Source of the DNA: CAG-1782 sp964418255
GTDB taxonomy: Bacteria > Bacillota > Clostridia > Christensenellales > DTU072
DNA length: 64,000 bases
NCBI GenBank assembly: GCA_964418255.1
Contig: CAYQKV010000006.1
Location: forward strand, 1 to 64,000
Direction of reading: 5' to 3'
The translations under genes and the position numbers were made by a program. The notes under the pieces were generated by a model. It saw only the letters and a list, made by a program, of their open reading frames with translations, did no database searches and was not told the DNA's origin. Positions 7,013-15,579 of the stretch are shown here, piece by piece (position 1 is the stretch's first letter; each line of letters begins with the position of its first letter).

Positions 7013-8026
7013 ATGTTCCTGAATATAGTTTTGCTTATCGTCGGTATGGCGTTGCTTGTCAAGGGCGCCGACTGGTTCGTAAGCGGTTCGAGCGCGATTG
7101 CCAAAGCGTTAAAGGTTTCGCCGCTCATAATCGGACTTACGCTTGTGTCGATGGGGACGAGCGCGCCCGAAGCGTCGGTGAGCGTAAACAGCGCGATAAA
7201 CGGTATGAACGATATGAGCATAGGCAACGTCGTAGGCTCGAATATCTTCAATACTTTGCTTATTCTCGGCGTAAGTTCGTTGCTTGTACCGCTCTCAATC
7301 GGGAAAGATATGAAAAAATTCGATATTCCCATAATGGTTGGAATTTACGTCGTTCTGATTCTGTTTTCTTTTGTTATAACGCCCTATAAACTGGATATTT
7401 TCGAATCGGTAACCTTCCTCGTACTTTTCGTGGGATATACGGCGTTTCTGATTGTCCGCGGCAAAAAAGAGAGCAAAAAAGAAATAGAACAAATAGAGAA
7501 AAACAAACAAGAGGAAAGTAAACCGAGCGATGAAAGCGCCGAAATTGAGGGCAAAAACGAAAAAGTAAAGAAAAAAAGACCGTTATGGCTGAGTATTATT
7601 TTAGCAGTAGTCGGGCTTGCGTGCGTTATTTTCGGAGGCGATTTGGTCGTCGACAAGGCGTCGGCGATAGCAAAAGCGCTCGGAATGAGCGAAGTGCTCG
7701 TCGGGCTTACGATAGTCGCCGTGGGAACCTCCCTTCCCGAACTCGTCACAAGCGTAGTCGCGGCGATAAAAAAAGAAAACGATATAGCAATCGGCAACGC
7801 AATAGGTTCGAATATAATGAACGTCATTCTTATCCTCGGACTGTCGTCCACAATTCGGAATTTAACTGTATCGAGCGAAACCCTTATCGATATGCTCGTA
7901 ATGCTCGGTTCGGGCTTGCTTATTTTGCTTATAGCGTTGTTCTCGAAGAAAACGACGAGATGGCAGGGCGCAATTATGGTGCTCGCGTATGTAGGATACC
8001 TTACCTATATAATTATCAGAAACTAA
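7013..8026 (+). CDS. CaCA-family cation exchanger (YrbG-like), probable Mn2+/Ca2+ exporter
   Basis: A 337-residue membrane antiporter with the two inverted alpha repeats of the Ca2+/cation superfamily: GTSAPE (48-53) with GNVVGSNIFN (71-80), and GTSLPELVTS with GNAIGSNIMN in the second half (about 235-265). Ten or so hydrophobic segments are split by a charged cytoplasmic linker of Lys and Glu residues (about 150-185). GGAGGG precedes ATG 7013. The family exchanges Na+ or H+ for Ca2+. The Mn2+ riboswitch directly upstream argues that this member exports Mn2+ when it is in excess; the Mn2+ role is inference. It is transcribed alone. Confidence 0.9.
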   Translation: MFLNIVLLIVGMALLVKGADWFVSGSSAIAKALKVSPLIIGLTLVSMGTSAPEASVSVNSAINGMNDMSIGNVVGSNIFNTLLILGVSSLLVPLSIGKDMKKFDIPIMVGIYVVLILFSFVITPYKLDIFESVTFLVLFVGYTAFLIVRGKKESKKEIEQIEKNKQEESKPSDESAEIEGKNEKVKKKRPLWLSIILAVVGLACVIFGGDLVVDKASAIAKALGMSEVLVGLTIVAVGTSLPELVTSVVAAIKKENDIAIGNAIGSNIMNVILILGLSSTIRNLTVSSETLIDMLVMLGSGLLILLIALFSKKTTRWQGAIMVLAYVGYLTYIIIRN

Positions 8027-8108
8027 ATTGCGAAATTTGTAAGAAAGTTGTGAAAAAAGTGTTTTTCGACCGCAAATATAATTAAAATATAAGCGAGTCT
8101 TCTACAAT

Positions 8109-8137
8109 TTGATTTTATTTACGGTTTATGCTACAAT
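8109..8137 (+). promoter_or_regulatory. Promoter of pckG-trkA-trkH
   Basis: TTGATT (8109-8114), 17 nt, TACAAT (8132-8137). An AAAGGAG site follows before ATG 8167. Confidence 0.7.
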
Positions 8138-8166
8138 TATCTAAAAGTTACGTAAAGGAGAACATT

Positions 8167-9966
8167 ATGACAGACAATAAATACGTACTCGACTTTGTGG
8201 AGAAATACCGCAAACTGTTTTCGCCCGACGAAGTCGTTTGGGTGGACGGAAGCAAGGAACAGCACAAACTTCTTACCTGTGAAGCAATCGCTACGGGTGA
8301 AGTTATAAAACTAAGCAATTCTCTTATGCCGGGGTGTCTGTATCACCGTACCGACCCCGACGACGTGGCAAGGGTGGAAGACCGAACTTTTATATGTACG
8401 GAAAGACAGGAAGACGCGGGAGTAACGAACAACTGGATGGCGCCGTCCGAAGCGTATAAAAAACTCGACGCGATAGCCGAAGGGGCGATGAAAGGAAGAA
8501 CGATGTACGTTATTCCGTTTTCTATGAGCAAAATCGGGTCCCCGTTCGCAAGATACGGAATAGAACTCACCGACAGCCTTTACGTCGTGCTCAATATGAT
8601 GATAATGACGAGGGTGTCGGATAAAGTTTACGAAAAACTGAACGGCGGCGACGATTTCGTCAAAGGAATACATAGTAAAGTAACTCTCGACGCGAAAAAC
8701 AGATATATCTGCCAGTTCCCCGAAGATAACGTTATTTATTCGCTCAACAGCGGATACGGCGGCAACGTATTGCTCGGCAAAAAGTGTTTTGCGTTGAGAA
8801 TAGCGAGTTATCAGGGCTGGAAACAAGGCTGGATGGCGGAACATATGCTGATTTTAGGCGTGGAAAAACCCGACGGAGATACGAAATATATCTGCGCGGC
8901 GTTTCCTTCCGCTTGCGGAAAAACCAACCTCGCAATGCTTATTCCCCCCAAAACTTACGCGGATAAAGGGTATAAAGTATGGACGGTCGGCGACGATATA
9001 GCCTGGTTAAGAAAGAGAAACGGCGCGTTTTATGCTGTAAACCCCGAAAACGGATTTTTCGGAGTCGCGCCGGGAACGAACGAAAAGTCCAACCCCAACG
9101 CGCTTGCGACAATGCGGAGAAATACGATTTTTACCAACGTGTGCTTTAACGCGAAAAACAACACAGTGTGGTGGGAAGGAAGTAAAATCGACCCGCCGCA
9201 AAAAGCGTACGACTGGAAGGGCAGACCGTGGAGAGAAGGAATGCGCGACGAAAACGGCAACCCCGTAAAAGGAGCGCACCCCAACAGCAGATTTACCGCG
9301 CCGGCAAAGAACTGCCCGTGTTTAAGTAAGGAATTCGACAATTCCAGAGGCGTGCCGATAAGCGCGATAATTTTCGGCGGAAGAAGAGCGCGCGTCGCGC
9401 CCCTCGTTTATCAGGCGAGAGACTGGGAACACGGCGTGTTTATCGGAGCGACTATGGCGAGCGAAACTACCGCCGCGGCGGCGGGAAAAGTGGGCGTCGT
9501 AAGGCGCGACCCGATGGCTATGCTGCCGTTTTGCGGATACAATATGTGCGACTACTTCGAGCACTGGCTCAAAATGGGCGTAAGAATGGCAAACCAACCG
9601 AAAATTTTCCACGTAAACTGGTTCAGAACCGACGATAACGGGAACTTTATCTGGCCGGGGTTCGGAGACAACCTGAGAGTGCTCGACTGGATAATCAAAC
9701 GGTGCGAAGGACAGGCGGAAGCGGTGGAAACGCCCATAGGGCTTATGCCGAAAGCAGAGGATATAAACCTCGCAGGAATGGAAAATTTCGGAGAAAAAGA
9801 CTTGGAAAAAGTGCTTTCCGTAGACCTTGCCGCGTGGAAGAAAGAGGCTGAGGATATAGGCGAATTTTTCAAAAAGTTCGAAGATAAACTTCCCGAAAAA
9901 CTTGCAAAACAGTTGCGTATACTAAAAAGAAATATCAGAGAAGGGGCGAATATATCCGAGAAATGA
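8167..9966 (+). CDS. pckG: Phosphoenolpyruvate carboxykinase (GTP)
   Basis: A 599-residue enzyme of the GTP-dependent class, the normal family length. It interconverts oxaloacetate + GTP and PEP + CO2 + GDP in the cytoplasm. Visible motifs are the kinase loop FPSACGKTN (246-254) with the reactive Cys250, the GTP-class segments NCPCLSKEFDNSRGVPISA and FGGRRARVAPLVYQA, and NWFRTDDNGNFIWPGFGDN near the C-terminus. ATG 8167 follows AAAGGAG by 7 nt; an upstream in-frame start lies in the promoter. The stop overlaps the trkA start by four bases (ATGA), an unexpected coupling of central carbon metabolism with K+ uptake. In anaerobes this enzyme often runs in the CO2-fixing, energy-conserving direction. 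Confidence 0.95.
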   Translation: MTDNKYVLDFVEKYRKLFSPDEVVWVDGSKEQHKLLTCEAIATGEVIKLSNSLMPGCLYHRTDPDDVARVEDRTFICTERQEDAGVTNNWMAPSEAYKKLDAIAEGAMKGRTMYVIPFSMSKIGSPFARYGIELTDSLYVVLNMMIMTRVSDKVYEKLNGGDDFVKGIHSKVTLDAKNRYICQFPEDNVIYSLNSGYGGNVLLGKKCFALRIASYQGWKQGWMAEHMLILGVEKPDGDTKYICAAFPSACGKTNLAMLIPPKTYADKGYKVWTVGDDIAWLRKRNGAFYAVNPENGFFGVAPGTNEKSNPNALATMRRNTIFTNVCFNAKNNTVWWEGSKIDPPQKAYDWKGRPWREGMRDENGNPVKGAHPNSRFTAPAKNCPCLSKEFDNSRGVPISAIIFGGRRARVAPLVYQARDWEHGVFIGATMASETTAAAAGKVGVVRRDPMAMLPFCGYNMCDYFEHWLKMGVRMANQPKIFHVNWFRTDDNGNFIWPGFGDNLRVLDWIIKRCEGQAEAVETPIGLMPKAEDINLAGMENFGEKDLEKVLSVDLAAWKKEAEDIGEFFKKFEDKLPEKLAKQLRILKRNIREGANISEK

Positions 9967-11324
9967 AAATCGTAGTCATCGGGTGCGACAAAATAGGGTC
10001 TTCGGTAGTGGAAAGACTGCTCGAAGACGAACATAGCGTGTGCGTCGTCGATATTGACGCGTCGCGCGTAAAGAGAGCGTTTGACAAATATGAGATAACG
10101 GGCGTCGTGGGGAACGGCGCGTCTTACGACGTGCAGAAAAAAGCGGGCGTGGATAAAGCCGACCTCGTAATAGCGAGCACAAATATAGACGAAGTAAATA
10201 TCCTTTGCTGTATGGTGGCGAAAGACCTCGGCGCACAGCATACCGTTATCATCAACAACAACGAACGATACCACGACCAGATAGAAAATCTGAGAGACAG
10301 GTTCAATATAAATCTGTCGGTAAGCCCGGAAAAAGAAGCGGCGTCGGAAGTAGCGAGAATGTTGCGCTTTCCGTCCGCGTTGCAGGTAGAACTTTTCGCC
10401 GACGGCAAAATGGAACTCATCGACGTAATTCTGCCCGAAAACAGCCCGTTTGTCGGAGATTCAATCGCGGCAAAACACGGTAAACTTTATCCCGACGTGC
10501 AAATATGCGCGGTGGAAAGGGACGGAGAAATAATCATTCCTACGGGGAATTTCGTACTTAAAGGCGGCGACAGACTGAGCATAGCGTCCACCGTCACGGG
10601 AATAGTCAAGTACCTTAAAGGCACGGGAATGTATCAGACGAGAATAAAGAACGTGCTAATCCTCGGCGGAGGCAACAGTTCTTACTACCTCGCAAAGCAG
10701 ATTTCCGCGGCAGGAATGAGAGTTATGATTATCGAAAACAACGTCGAAAGGTGTCGGTATTTGAGCGAACAGTTACCCAAAGCGATAATTATACAGGGAA
10801 AGGACAACGATTACGAACTTATGCGAAACGAGGGGCTTGCGGACGCGGACGCGTTCGTCGCGTTCACCGCGAACAACGAAAAGAATATAATCGCTTCTCT
10901 GTACGCGCTCAATAAAAAAGTGCCGAAGGTAATAACCGCGGTGGACGAATACAATCTTTTCAGCGTGGTCGGAGAGCTGGAAATAGGGAGCGTGGTTTCT
11001 CCCAACGTTCTGACCGCGACGAGAATACTTCACTTTGTAAAGGGGTTGCAGTCGGCAAAGGATTTGGGAAGCAAGCTCAACGCGATATTCACGCTCGGCG
11101 GGAGCGACGCTTTCGTGCTGGAATTTTCCGTAAACGAAATGTTCGCAAAAAGGAATATCCCGATAAAAGACCTGAAACTTGCGCCGGATACGCTTATAGC
11201 GATGATAATAAGGGACGGGAAGACGATAATTCCCAGAGGAAACGACTGGATTACGGACGGAGACAGAGTTATCGTCGTCACGAAACAGAAAGGCGTGGAC
11301 GGAATAAACGAGGTAATGGAGTAA
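9963..11324 (+). CDS. trkA: Trk K+ uptake regulator TrkA
   Basis: A 453-residue cytosolic gating subunit built as two RCK units. The first Rossmann domain starts MKIVVIGCDKIGSSVVERLL and is followed by an RCK_C domain (about 140-220); the second starts VLILGGGNSSYYLAKQ (about 230) with its own RCK_C at the end. It binds NAD(H)/nucleotides and controls the TrkH channel encoded next. Its ATG overlaps the pckG stop, and only 7 nt separate its stop from the trkH start, so all three genes are probably translated from one mRNA. Confidence 0.92.
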   Translation: MKIVVIGCDKIGSSVVERLLEDEHSVCVVDIDASRVKRAFDKYEITGVVGNGASYDVQKKAGVDKADLVIASTNIDEVNILCCMVAKDLGAQHTVIINNNERYHDQIENLRDRFNINLSVSPEKEAASEVARMLRFPSALQVELFADGKMELIDVILPENSPFVGDSIAAKHGKLYPDVQICAVERDGEIIIPTGNFVLKGGDRLSIASTVTGIVKYLKGTGMYQTRIKNVLILGGGNSSYYLAKQISAAGMRVMIIENNVERCRYLSEQLPKAIIIQGKDNDYELMRNEGLADADAFVAFTANNEKNIIASLYALNKKVPKVITAVDEYNLFSVVGELEIGSVVSPNVLTATRILHFVKGLQSAKDLGSKLNAIFTLGGSDAFVLEFSVNEMFAKRNIPIKDLKLAPDTLIAMIIRDGKTIIPRGNDWITDGDRVIVVTKQKGVDGINEVME

Positions 11325-11331
11325 TTTGGGT

Positions 11332-12813
11332 ATGAACGTAAAGTATACCGTTTATTTTACGGGAAGAATAATGAAAACCGTCGCGTTTTTGTTCCTTTTC
11401 CCCTCGATTATCGCGTTGATTTACGGCGAGTACAATAACCTTGCCGCGTTTCTTCCGCTTGGAGCCGCGTTTTTTCTCATAGGTTTTCTGTGCTCGGTAA
11501 AAGAACCGAAGAATAAACGACTTACCGCGACCGAAGGTTTTATTATCGTCGCGCTGAGTTGGTTGCTAATTTCTCTCGCCGTCGCGGTCGCGTACGTTAT
11601 CACGGGCGAGATAAAGGGCGGGTTTATAAACTGCTTTTTCGAGTCGGTTTCCGGCTTTTCCACTACGGGCGCGTCGGTAATAGCGGACGTAGAGTCGCTG
11701 TCTAAGAGCGTCAACGCGCTGAGACTTTTTACCCACTGGGTCGGCGGAATGGGCATTCTCGTGCTCGTGCTCGCCATTATCCCGAAAAACCTCGACGCGA
11801 CGACTATGAACATTTTCAAAGCGGAAGTCCCGGGACACCAGGTGGAAAAATTCACCGACAGACTGACGATGACCGCGAAAATTCTCTATCTTATTTACAC
11901 CGCTATGACGATTATTCTCGCCGTGGCGTTTATTATTGCGAAAATGCCGGTTTACGACAGTATCGTGCACGCTATGAGCATAGCGGGAACGGGTGGTTTC
12001 AGCGTGAAAAACGCAAGTATGGGGGCGTACGGAAGCCTCTCGATAGAAATAATCGCCACGGTGTTTATGTTTCTATTCGGAATAAATATGAACGTATTTT
12101 ACCTTATACTTATAGGTAAATTCACCACGGCGATAAAGAGCGAAGAACTCAGAACTTATTTTATAGTTTATACGGTTGCCGTGCTCGCGATGGCGACGGG
12201 ATTGACGATTAACGGAAACTACGGCGATTTCGGAACTTCTCTCAGGTATACCGCGTTTCAGACCGCTTCGTTTATGTCCACTACGGGATTGAGCGTGGTC
12301 GATTTTTCCGCGTGGACGGGACTGTGTCAGGCGATTTTGCTCGGTTTGATGATTATGGGAGCGTGCAGCGGTTCGACGGCGGGCGGTATGAAAATTTCCA
12401 GGATAATAATCGCGGGGAAATACGTGCGTATTCAATACTATAAAGCGGCGAGACCGAACAGGGTGAAGACGATAAGACTGGAAGGAGAACGACTGGAAAA
12501 CAGCACCGTTTCTTCGACTATGGCGTACTTCGGACTGTATTTTGCGCTTGCGTTTTGTTCTTTCGTATTGATTTCTCTGTTCGAGGATGTTTTTCACGGC
12601 GGAACGAATTTGGGAATGATTGAAAAACTTACTTCGGTAATATCGTGTATGAGCAACGTAGGTCCCGGGCTCGGAAACCTTTCCACGGGAACGTATAACG
12701 GATTTTCCACGGTGTCGAAATTGATTTTGTGCTTCGATATGCTCGCGGGAAGACTGGAAATTCTGCCGATGCTGTTCTTGTTTAATCCTCTGTCGTGGAG
12801 AAGAAAAAACTGA
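11332..12813 (+). CDS. trkH: Trk K+ transporter membrane subunit TrkH
   Basis: A 493-residue integral membrane protein of the TrkH/KtrB family. Four P-loop-like segments are recognisable: ESVSGFSTTGASV, MSIAGTGGFSVKNAS, QTASFMSTTGLSVVD and SCMSNVGPGLGNLS, the re-entrant loops of the K+ selectivity filter. GACSGSTAGGMKISR before the last helices is a family signature. I place the start at ATG 11332 with GGAG 10 nt upstream; a TTG two codons earlier is less likely. With TrkA it forms a K+ uptake system at the cytoplasmic membrane. I see no simple terminator after it. Confidence 0.93.
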   Translation: MNVKYTVYFTGRIMKTVAFLFLFPSIIALIYGEYNNLAAFLPLGAAFFLIGFLCSVKEPKNKRLTATEGFIIVALSWLLISLAVAVAYVITGEIKGGFINCFFESVSGFSTTGASVIADVESLSKSVNALRLFTHWVGGMGILVLVLAIIPKNLDATTMNIFKAEVPGHQVEKFTDRLTMTAKILYLIYTAMTIILAVAFIIAKMPVYDSIVHAMSIAGTGGFSVKNASMGAYGSLSIEIIATVFMFLFGINMNVFYLILIGKFTTAIKSEELRTYFIVYTVAVLAMATGLTINGNYGDFGTSLRYTAFQTASFMSTTGLSVVDFSAWTGLCQAILLGLMIMGACSGSTAGGMKISRIIIAGKYVRIQYYKAARPNRVKTIRLEGERLENSTVSSTMAYFGLYFALAFCSFVLISLFEDVFHGGTNLGMIEKLTSVISCMSNVGPGLGNLSTGTYNGFSTVSKLILCFDMLAGRLEILPMLFLFNPLSWRRKN

Positions 12814-12862
12814 AAAGACAGGCAAAAAACAAATTTCGAAATAATTAAAAAAAGAGCGATTT

Positions 12863-12890
12863 TTGCTTGCTAATCGTTGCAATTTATGAT
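12863..12890 (+). promoter_or_regulatory. Promoter of the rplU-prp-rpmA operon
   Basis: TTGCTT (12863-12868), 16 nt, TATGAT (12885-12890), placed just ahead of the L21 leader. Confidence 0.55.
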
Positions 12891-12898
12891 AAATTATT

Positions 12899-12956
12899 AT
12901 ATAACCGCATAAAAAGGGTAGATAAGCGCATTTTGCCACCCCGACAGCGAGTCTTC
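12899..12956 (+). ncRNA. Ribosomal protein L21 leader (autoregulatory RNA)
   Basis: The leader reads ATAACCGCAT, then GGGTAGATAAGCGCATTTTG, then ACCCC and GACAGCGAGTCTTC, directly before the rplU ribosome-binding site. GGGT (12916) pairs with ACCC (12937). This matches, from memory, the L21 leader seen upstream of rplU in Firmicutes, thought to let L21 repress its own operon. A covariance-model match would settle it. Confidence 0.65.
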
Positions 12957-12975
12957 AAAAGGAGGTTATGTTTTT

Positions 12976-13281
12976 ATGTACGCAATTATTGTTTCGGGCG
13001 GAAAACAGTATAAGGTGGAGCAGGGTTCCGTAATCAAAGTGGAATTATTGCAGAACGCACCCGAAGAAACCGTCGAGTTCAAAGTTCTTATGCTCAACAA
13101 GGACGGAAACGTTTTAGCGGGAAGCGAAGTGGAAAACGCTTGCGCGAAAGCGAAAGTTCTCAAAAGTGGAAAAGGTCGCAAAATCGACATTTTCAAGTAT
13201 AAAGCTAAGAAAAACGAACGCAAACGTCAAGGTCATCGTCAACCGTACACGGAAGTGGAAATCACGGAAATCGTCGGTTAA
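12976..13281 (+). CDS. rplU: 50S ribosomal protein L21
   Basis: A 101-residue L21 of normal length: MYAIIVSGGKQYKVEQGSVI at the start and the RRQGHRQPYTEVEI-type motif (here KRQGHRQPYTEVEITEI) near the end. It binds 23S rRNA in the large subunit. AAAGGAGG lies upstream of ATG 12976. It opens the conserved Firmicute operon rplU-prp-rpmA. Confidence 0.97.
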   Translation: MYAIIVSGGKQYKVEQGSVIKVELLQNAPEETVEFKVLMLNKDGNVLAGSEVENACAKAKVLKSGKGRKIDIFKYKAKKNERKRQGHRQPYTEVEITEIVG

Positions 13282-13290
13282 TACGGTCGG

Positions 13291-13632
13291 ATGATTAAGG
13301 TAAAAATCCATTGTCGGAATGAAGATATATGCGCCGTGGAAGTCAAAGGACACGCAGGGTATGCAAAACACGGCAGAGACATTGTTTGCAGCGCGGTGAG
13401 CGCGGTAGTGCAGACGGCTCTTTTGGCTATTATCGATATTTCCGACGGAAAAGTCAGGTACACGGTTAACGAAGAAGAAGGCTATGTTTATTTCGAAACG
13501 CCCGAACCGAAAGACAGGGAGGAAGGAATAAAGCAACAAGCCGTTTTGAGAGCTATGAAGTTAGGCGTGGAAGACATCGAAAAGGGCTATTCGCCCTATG
13601 TAAAAACGGAGGTAGATAAGGAATGTTTATGA
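13291..13632 (+). CDS. prp: Ribosomal-processing cysteine protease Prp
   Basis: A 113-residue protease of the YsxB/Prp family. The catalytic pair is His21 in KGHAGYAKHG and Cys33 in DIVCSAVSAV. Its known job is to remove the N-terminal extension of L27 before ribosome assembly. That substrate is encoded next, and the two genes overlap by 10 bp. It is essential in the Firmicutes where it has been studied. Confidence 0.95.
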   Translation: MIKVKIHCRNEDICAVEVKGHAGYAKHGRDIVCSAVSAVVQTALLAIIDISDGKVRYTVNEEEGYVYFETPEPKDREEGIKQQAVLRAMKLGVEDIEKGYSPYVKTEVDKECL

Positions 13633-13910
13633 ATATTCAGCTGTTCGCCCATAAGAAAGGTATGGGTAGCACGAGAAACGGCCGTGACAGCGAATCGAAA
13701 AGACTCGGACCGAAGAAGAGCGACGGACAGGTGTGCCTCGCGGGAAATATCCTCGTAAGACAGAGAGGAACGAAATTCCACGCGGGTCAGAACGTAGGAA
13801 TCGGCAGCGACGATACGTTGTACGCGCTCATCGACGGAGTGGTAAGATTCGAAGAAGCCGGCACGAGAATGAAGAGGTATAAACAGGTAAGCGTATACGC
13901 GAAAGCGTAA
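13623..13910 (+). CDS. rpmA: 50S ribosomal protein L27, with cleavable N-terminal extension
   Basis: A 95-residue L27. The mature protein starts HKKGMGSTRNGRDSESKRLG; the nine residues before it (MFMNIQLFA) fit the Firmicute L27 extension that Prp cuts after LFA. I used ATG 13623, 10 nt after GGAGG; ATG 13629 is in the same frame but 16 nt away. L27 reaches the peptidyl transferase centre. The adjacent prp gene supports the processing. Confidence 0.96.
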   Translation: MFMNIQLFAHKKGMGSTRNGRDSESKRLGPKKSDGQVCLAGNILVRQRGTKFHAGQNVGIGSDDTLYALIDGVVRFEEAGTRMKRYKQVSVYAKA

Positions 13911-13922
13911 TAAGGCGCGAAG

Positions 13923-14750
13923 ATGAGATACGAACGGACAAACAATCGGGAAGTCAGAATATATTCGGAAAACGATTTCGTCGTAGAACATATTCTCGAC
14001 TGCGGGCAGGTGTTCAGATACCGAAACGAGGGCGATTGTCATACGATTTTAAGCAAAGATAAAATTTGCCTATTGCAAAAGTCCGAATCGTGTGTTATAA
14101 TGAAAACCGACGACGTAGATTACTTTATCGATTATTTCGATTTGGATAACGACTACACGGCGGTGAGAGAAGGACTCAGGGCGTACGACGGACTAAACGA
14201 CGCTATCGAGTACGGCAAAGGAATACGCATATTGAAGCAGGACGCGTTCGAGACGATTATTTCGTTTATCGTGTCGGCGAACAACAATATTCCGAGGATA
14301 AAAGGAATACTGGAAAAGATGTGCGTACGGCTCGGAGAAAAAAAAGACGGGTATTACGCTTTCCCGACGGCGGAAAAAATGGCGGAAGCCGACGTGGAAC
14401 TGTTTAGGGAAATCGGCGCGGGGTACAGAGCGGAATATTTATCCGACACCGCGAAGAGACTCGTCGGGTACGACTTCGACGAAATAAGAAAAGCGGACAC
14501 TGCGACGGCGAGGAAAACGCTTATGAGTTTCAAAGGCGTGGGAGGCAAAGTCGCGGACTGTATTTTGCTTTTCGCGTTCGGGAAAACGGACCTGTTTCCG
14601 ATGGATACTTGGAGCAAGAAGATTTATTCGGCTTTGGGCTTTCCGGAGGAGAAGAACCCGGGCAGAATGGAACAAAGACTTGTCGAGAGGTTCGGCAAAG
14701 ACGCGGGAATCGCTCAGCAATACTTGTTTTATTATTACAGAAACAAATAA
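13923..14750 (+). CDS. ogg: 8-oxoguanine DNA glycosylase/AP lyase (OGG1-like)
   Basis: A 275-residue HhH-GPD glycosylase. The N-terminal region has CGQVFRY, the substrate-binding start of the OGG1 fold. The helix-hairpin-helix GVGGKVADC carries the catalytic lysine (Lys209), and Asp228 in FPMDTW lies 19 residues later, the same spacing as Lys249/Asp268 of human OGG1. It should excise 8-oxoguanine and nick the abasic site. It follows rpmA by 12 bp with only a weak ribosome-binding site, so it is probably read from the same operon. Confidence 0.88.
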   Translation: MRYERTNNREVRIYSENDFVVEHILDCGQVFRYRNEGDCHTILSKDKICLLQKSESCVIMKTDDVDYFIDYFDLDNDYTAVREGLRAYDGLNDAIEYGKGIRILKQDAFETIISFIVSANNNIPRIKGILEKMCVRLGEKKDGYYAFPTAEKMAEADVELFREIGAGYRAEYLSDTAKRLVGYDFDEIRKADTATARKTLMSFKGVGGKVADCILLFAFGKTDLFPMDTWSKKIYSALGFPEEKNPGRMEQRLVERFGKDAGIAQQYLFYYYRNK

Positions 14751-14782
14751 TACAATATAATAACTATGTATAGGAGGACAAA

Positions 14783-15349
14783 ATGAATAAGCCGAAAATC
14801 GCTTTACTTATCGACCTTGGAAGCCTGAAAGTATCTTGCGAAGGTTTTAAGAAACTGCTTGCCGAGATTGAAACGGCGTATGAAGTGGCGTTTGTCAAAT
14901 TTTACAGCTACGTTGCAAAGCGTAACCGTGACTTTAACGAATTTATCGCGGCAAAAGGTTATGACGCAGTTACGCCGGTAGCCAGTCGCAGAAGAAACAA
15001 GCTCGATTCCAGACAGATTATCGACGGAACGAAAATCAGTCTTAACTCCACGGTTGACGCGGTAGGTTTCGCGGTAGGCGAAGGAGATATTCTTCCGATA
15101 CTTACCGAACTCAAACAGACCGGTAAAGACGTTGTGGAAATCGCAGTTGAAGAAGGCGCGTATTCCGACGCTTACAACGCGTTCGTTCCCGTAAGCATAA
15201 GCTATCTCAGAGAAGGTTATGCGGCTCCTACCAAGAAGAGAGAAAAGAAAGCGCCTAAGGTCGTCGCGCCGAAGGAAAACGCTTATGCCGCCGAAGTCAA
15301 CAGAATTTTCGAAGGCAGAAATATTCTCAACAGGTACAGAAAACAATAA
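14783..15349 (+). CDS. NYN/PIN-like (LabA/DUF88) domain protein
   Basis: A 188-residue protein. The N-terminal NYN domain has the acidic start IALLIDLGS, the central KLDSRQIIDGTKISLNS with a conserved Asp, and FAVGEGDILPILTELKQTGK, the usual D-x-D-containing strand (here EGD). NYN domains are metal-dependent RNase folds. A basic Ala-Lys-Pro linker (about 152-170) leads to a short C-terminal helix ending GRNILNRYRKQ. AGGAGG precedes ATG 14783. The RNA target is unknown. Confidence 0.8.
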   Translation: MNKPKIALLIDLGSLKVSCEGFKKLLAEIETAYEVAFVKFYSYVAKRNRDFNEFIAAKGYDAVTPVASRRRNKLDSRQIIDGTKISLNSTVDAVGFAVGEGDILPILTELKQTGKDVVEIAVEEGAYSDAYNAFVPVSISYLREGYAAPTKKREKKAPKVVAPKENAYAAEVNRIFEGRNILNRYRKQ

Positions 15350-15369
15350 TCATCGGTTAATGTAGTTAT

Positions 15370-15406
15370 AAAAACGGTATTCGGGTAAAATCGGGATACC
15401 GTTTTT
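15370..15406 (+). terminator. Intrinsic terminator after the NYN gene
   Basis: AAAAACGGTAT (15370-15380) and ATACCGTTTTT (15396-15406) pair perfectly and end in a T run; the A run on the other side makes it usable in both directions. Confidence 0.9.
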
Positions 15407-15435
15407 GTCCTTGAAAATTTACTGACATAACGTAA

Positions 15436-15466
15436 AAAACCTCGCTTTACACCGAAGCGAGGTTTT
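15436..15466 (+). terminator. Second hairpin terminator
   Basis: AAAACCTCGCTT (15436-15447) pairs with AAGCGAGGTTTT (15455-15466) over a 7-nt loop. It backs up the previous terminator ahead of minD. The rest of 15467-15579 contains only the minD promoter region. Confidence 0.8.
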
Positions 15467-15579
15467 CGCATATTACGGATTTTGCGAAAAAAATGCGCGT
15501 AAGGTCGCTCCTTATTTTTATTCATTAAAAGACAAAAAGAGACAAATAGAAGCAAAGGGTTCGCGTTATACTTTACGAT

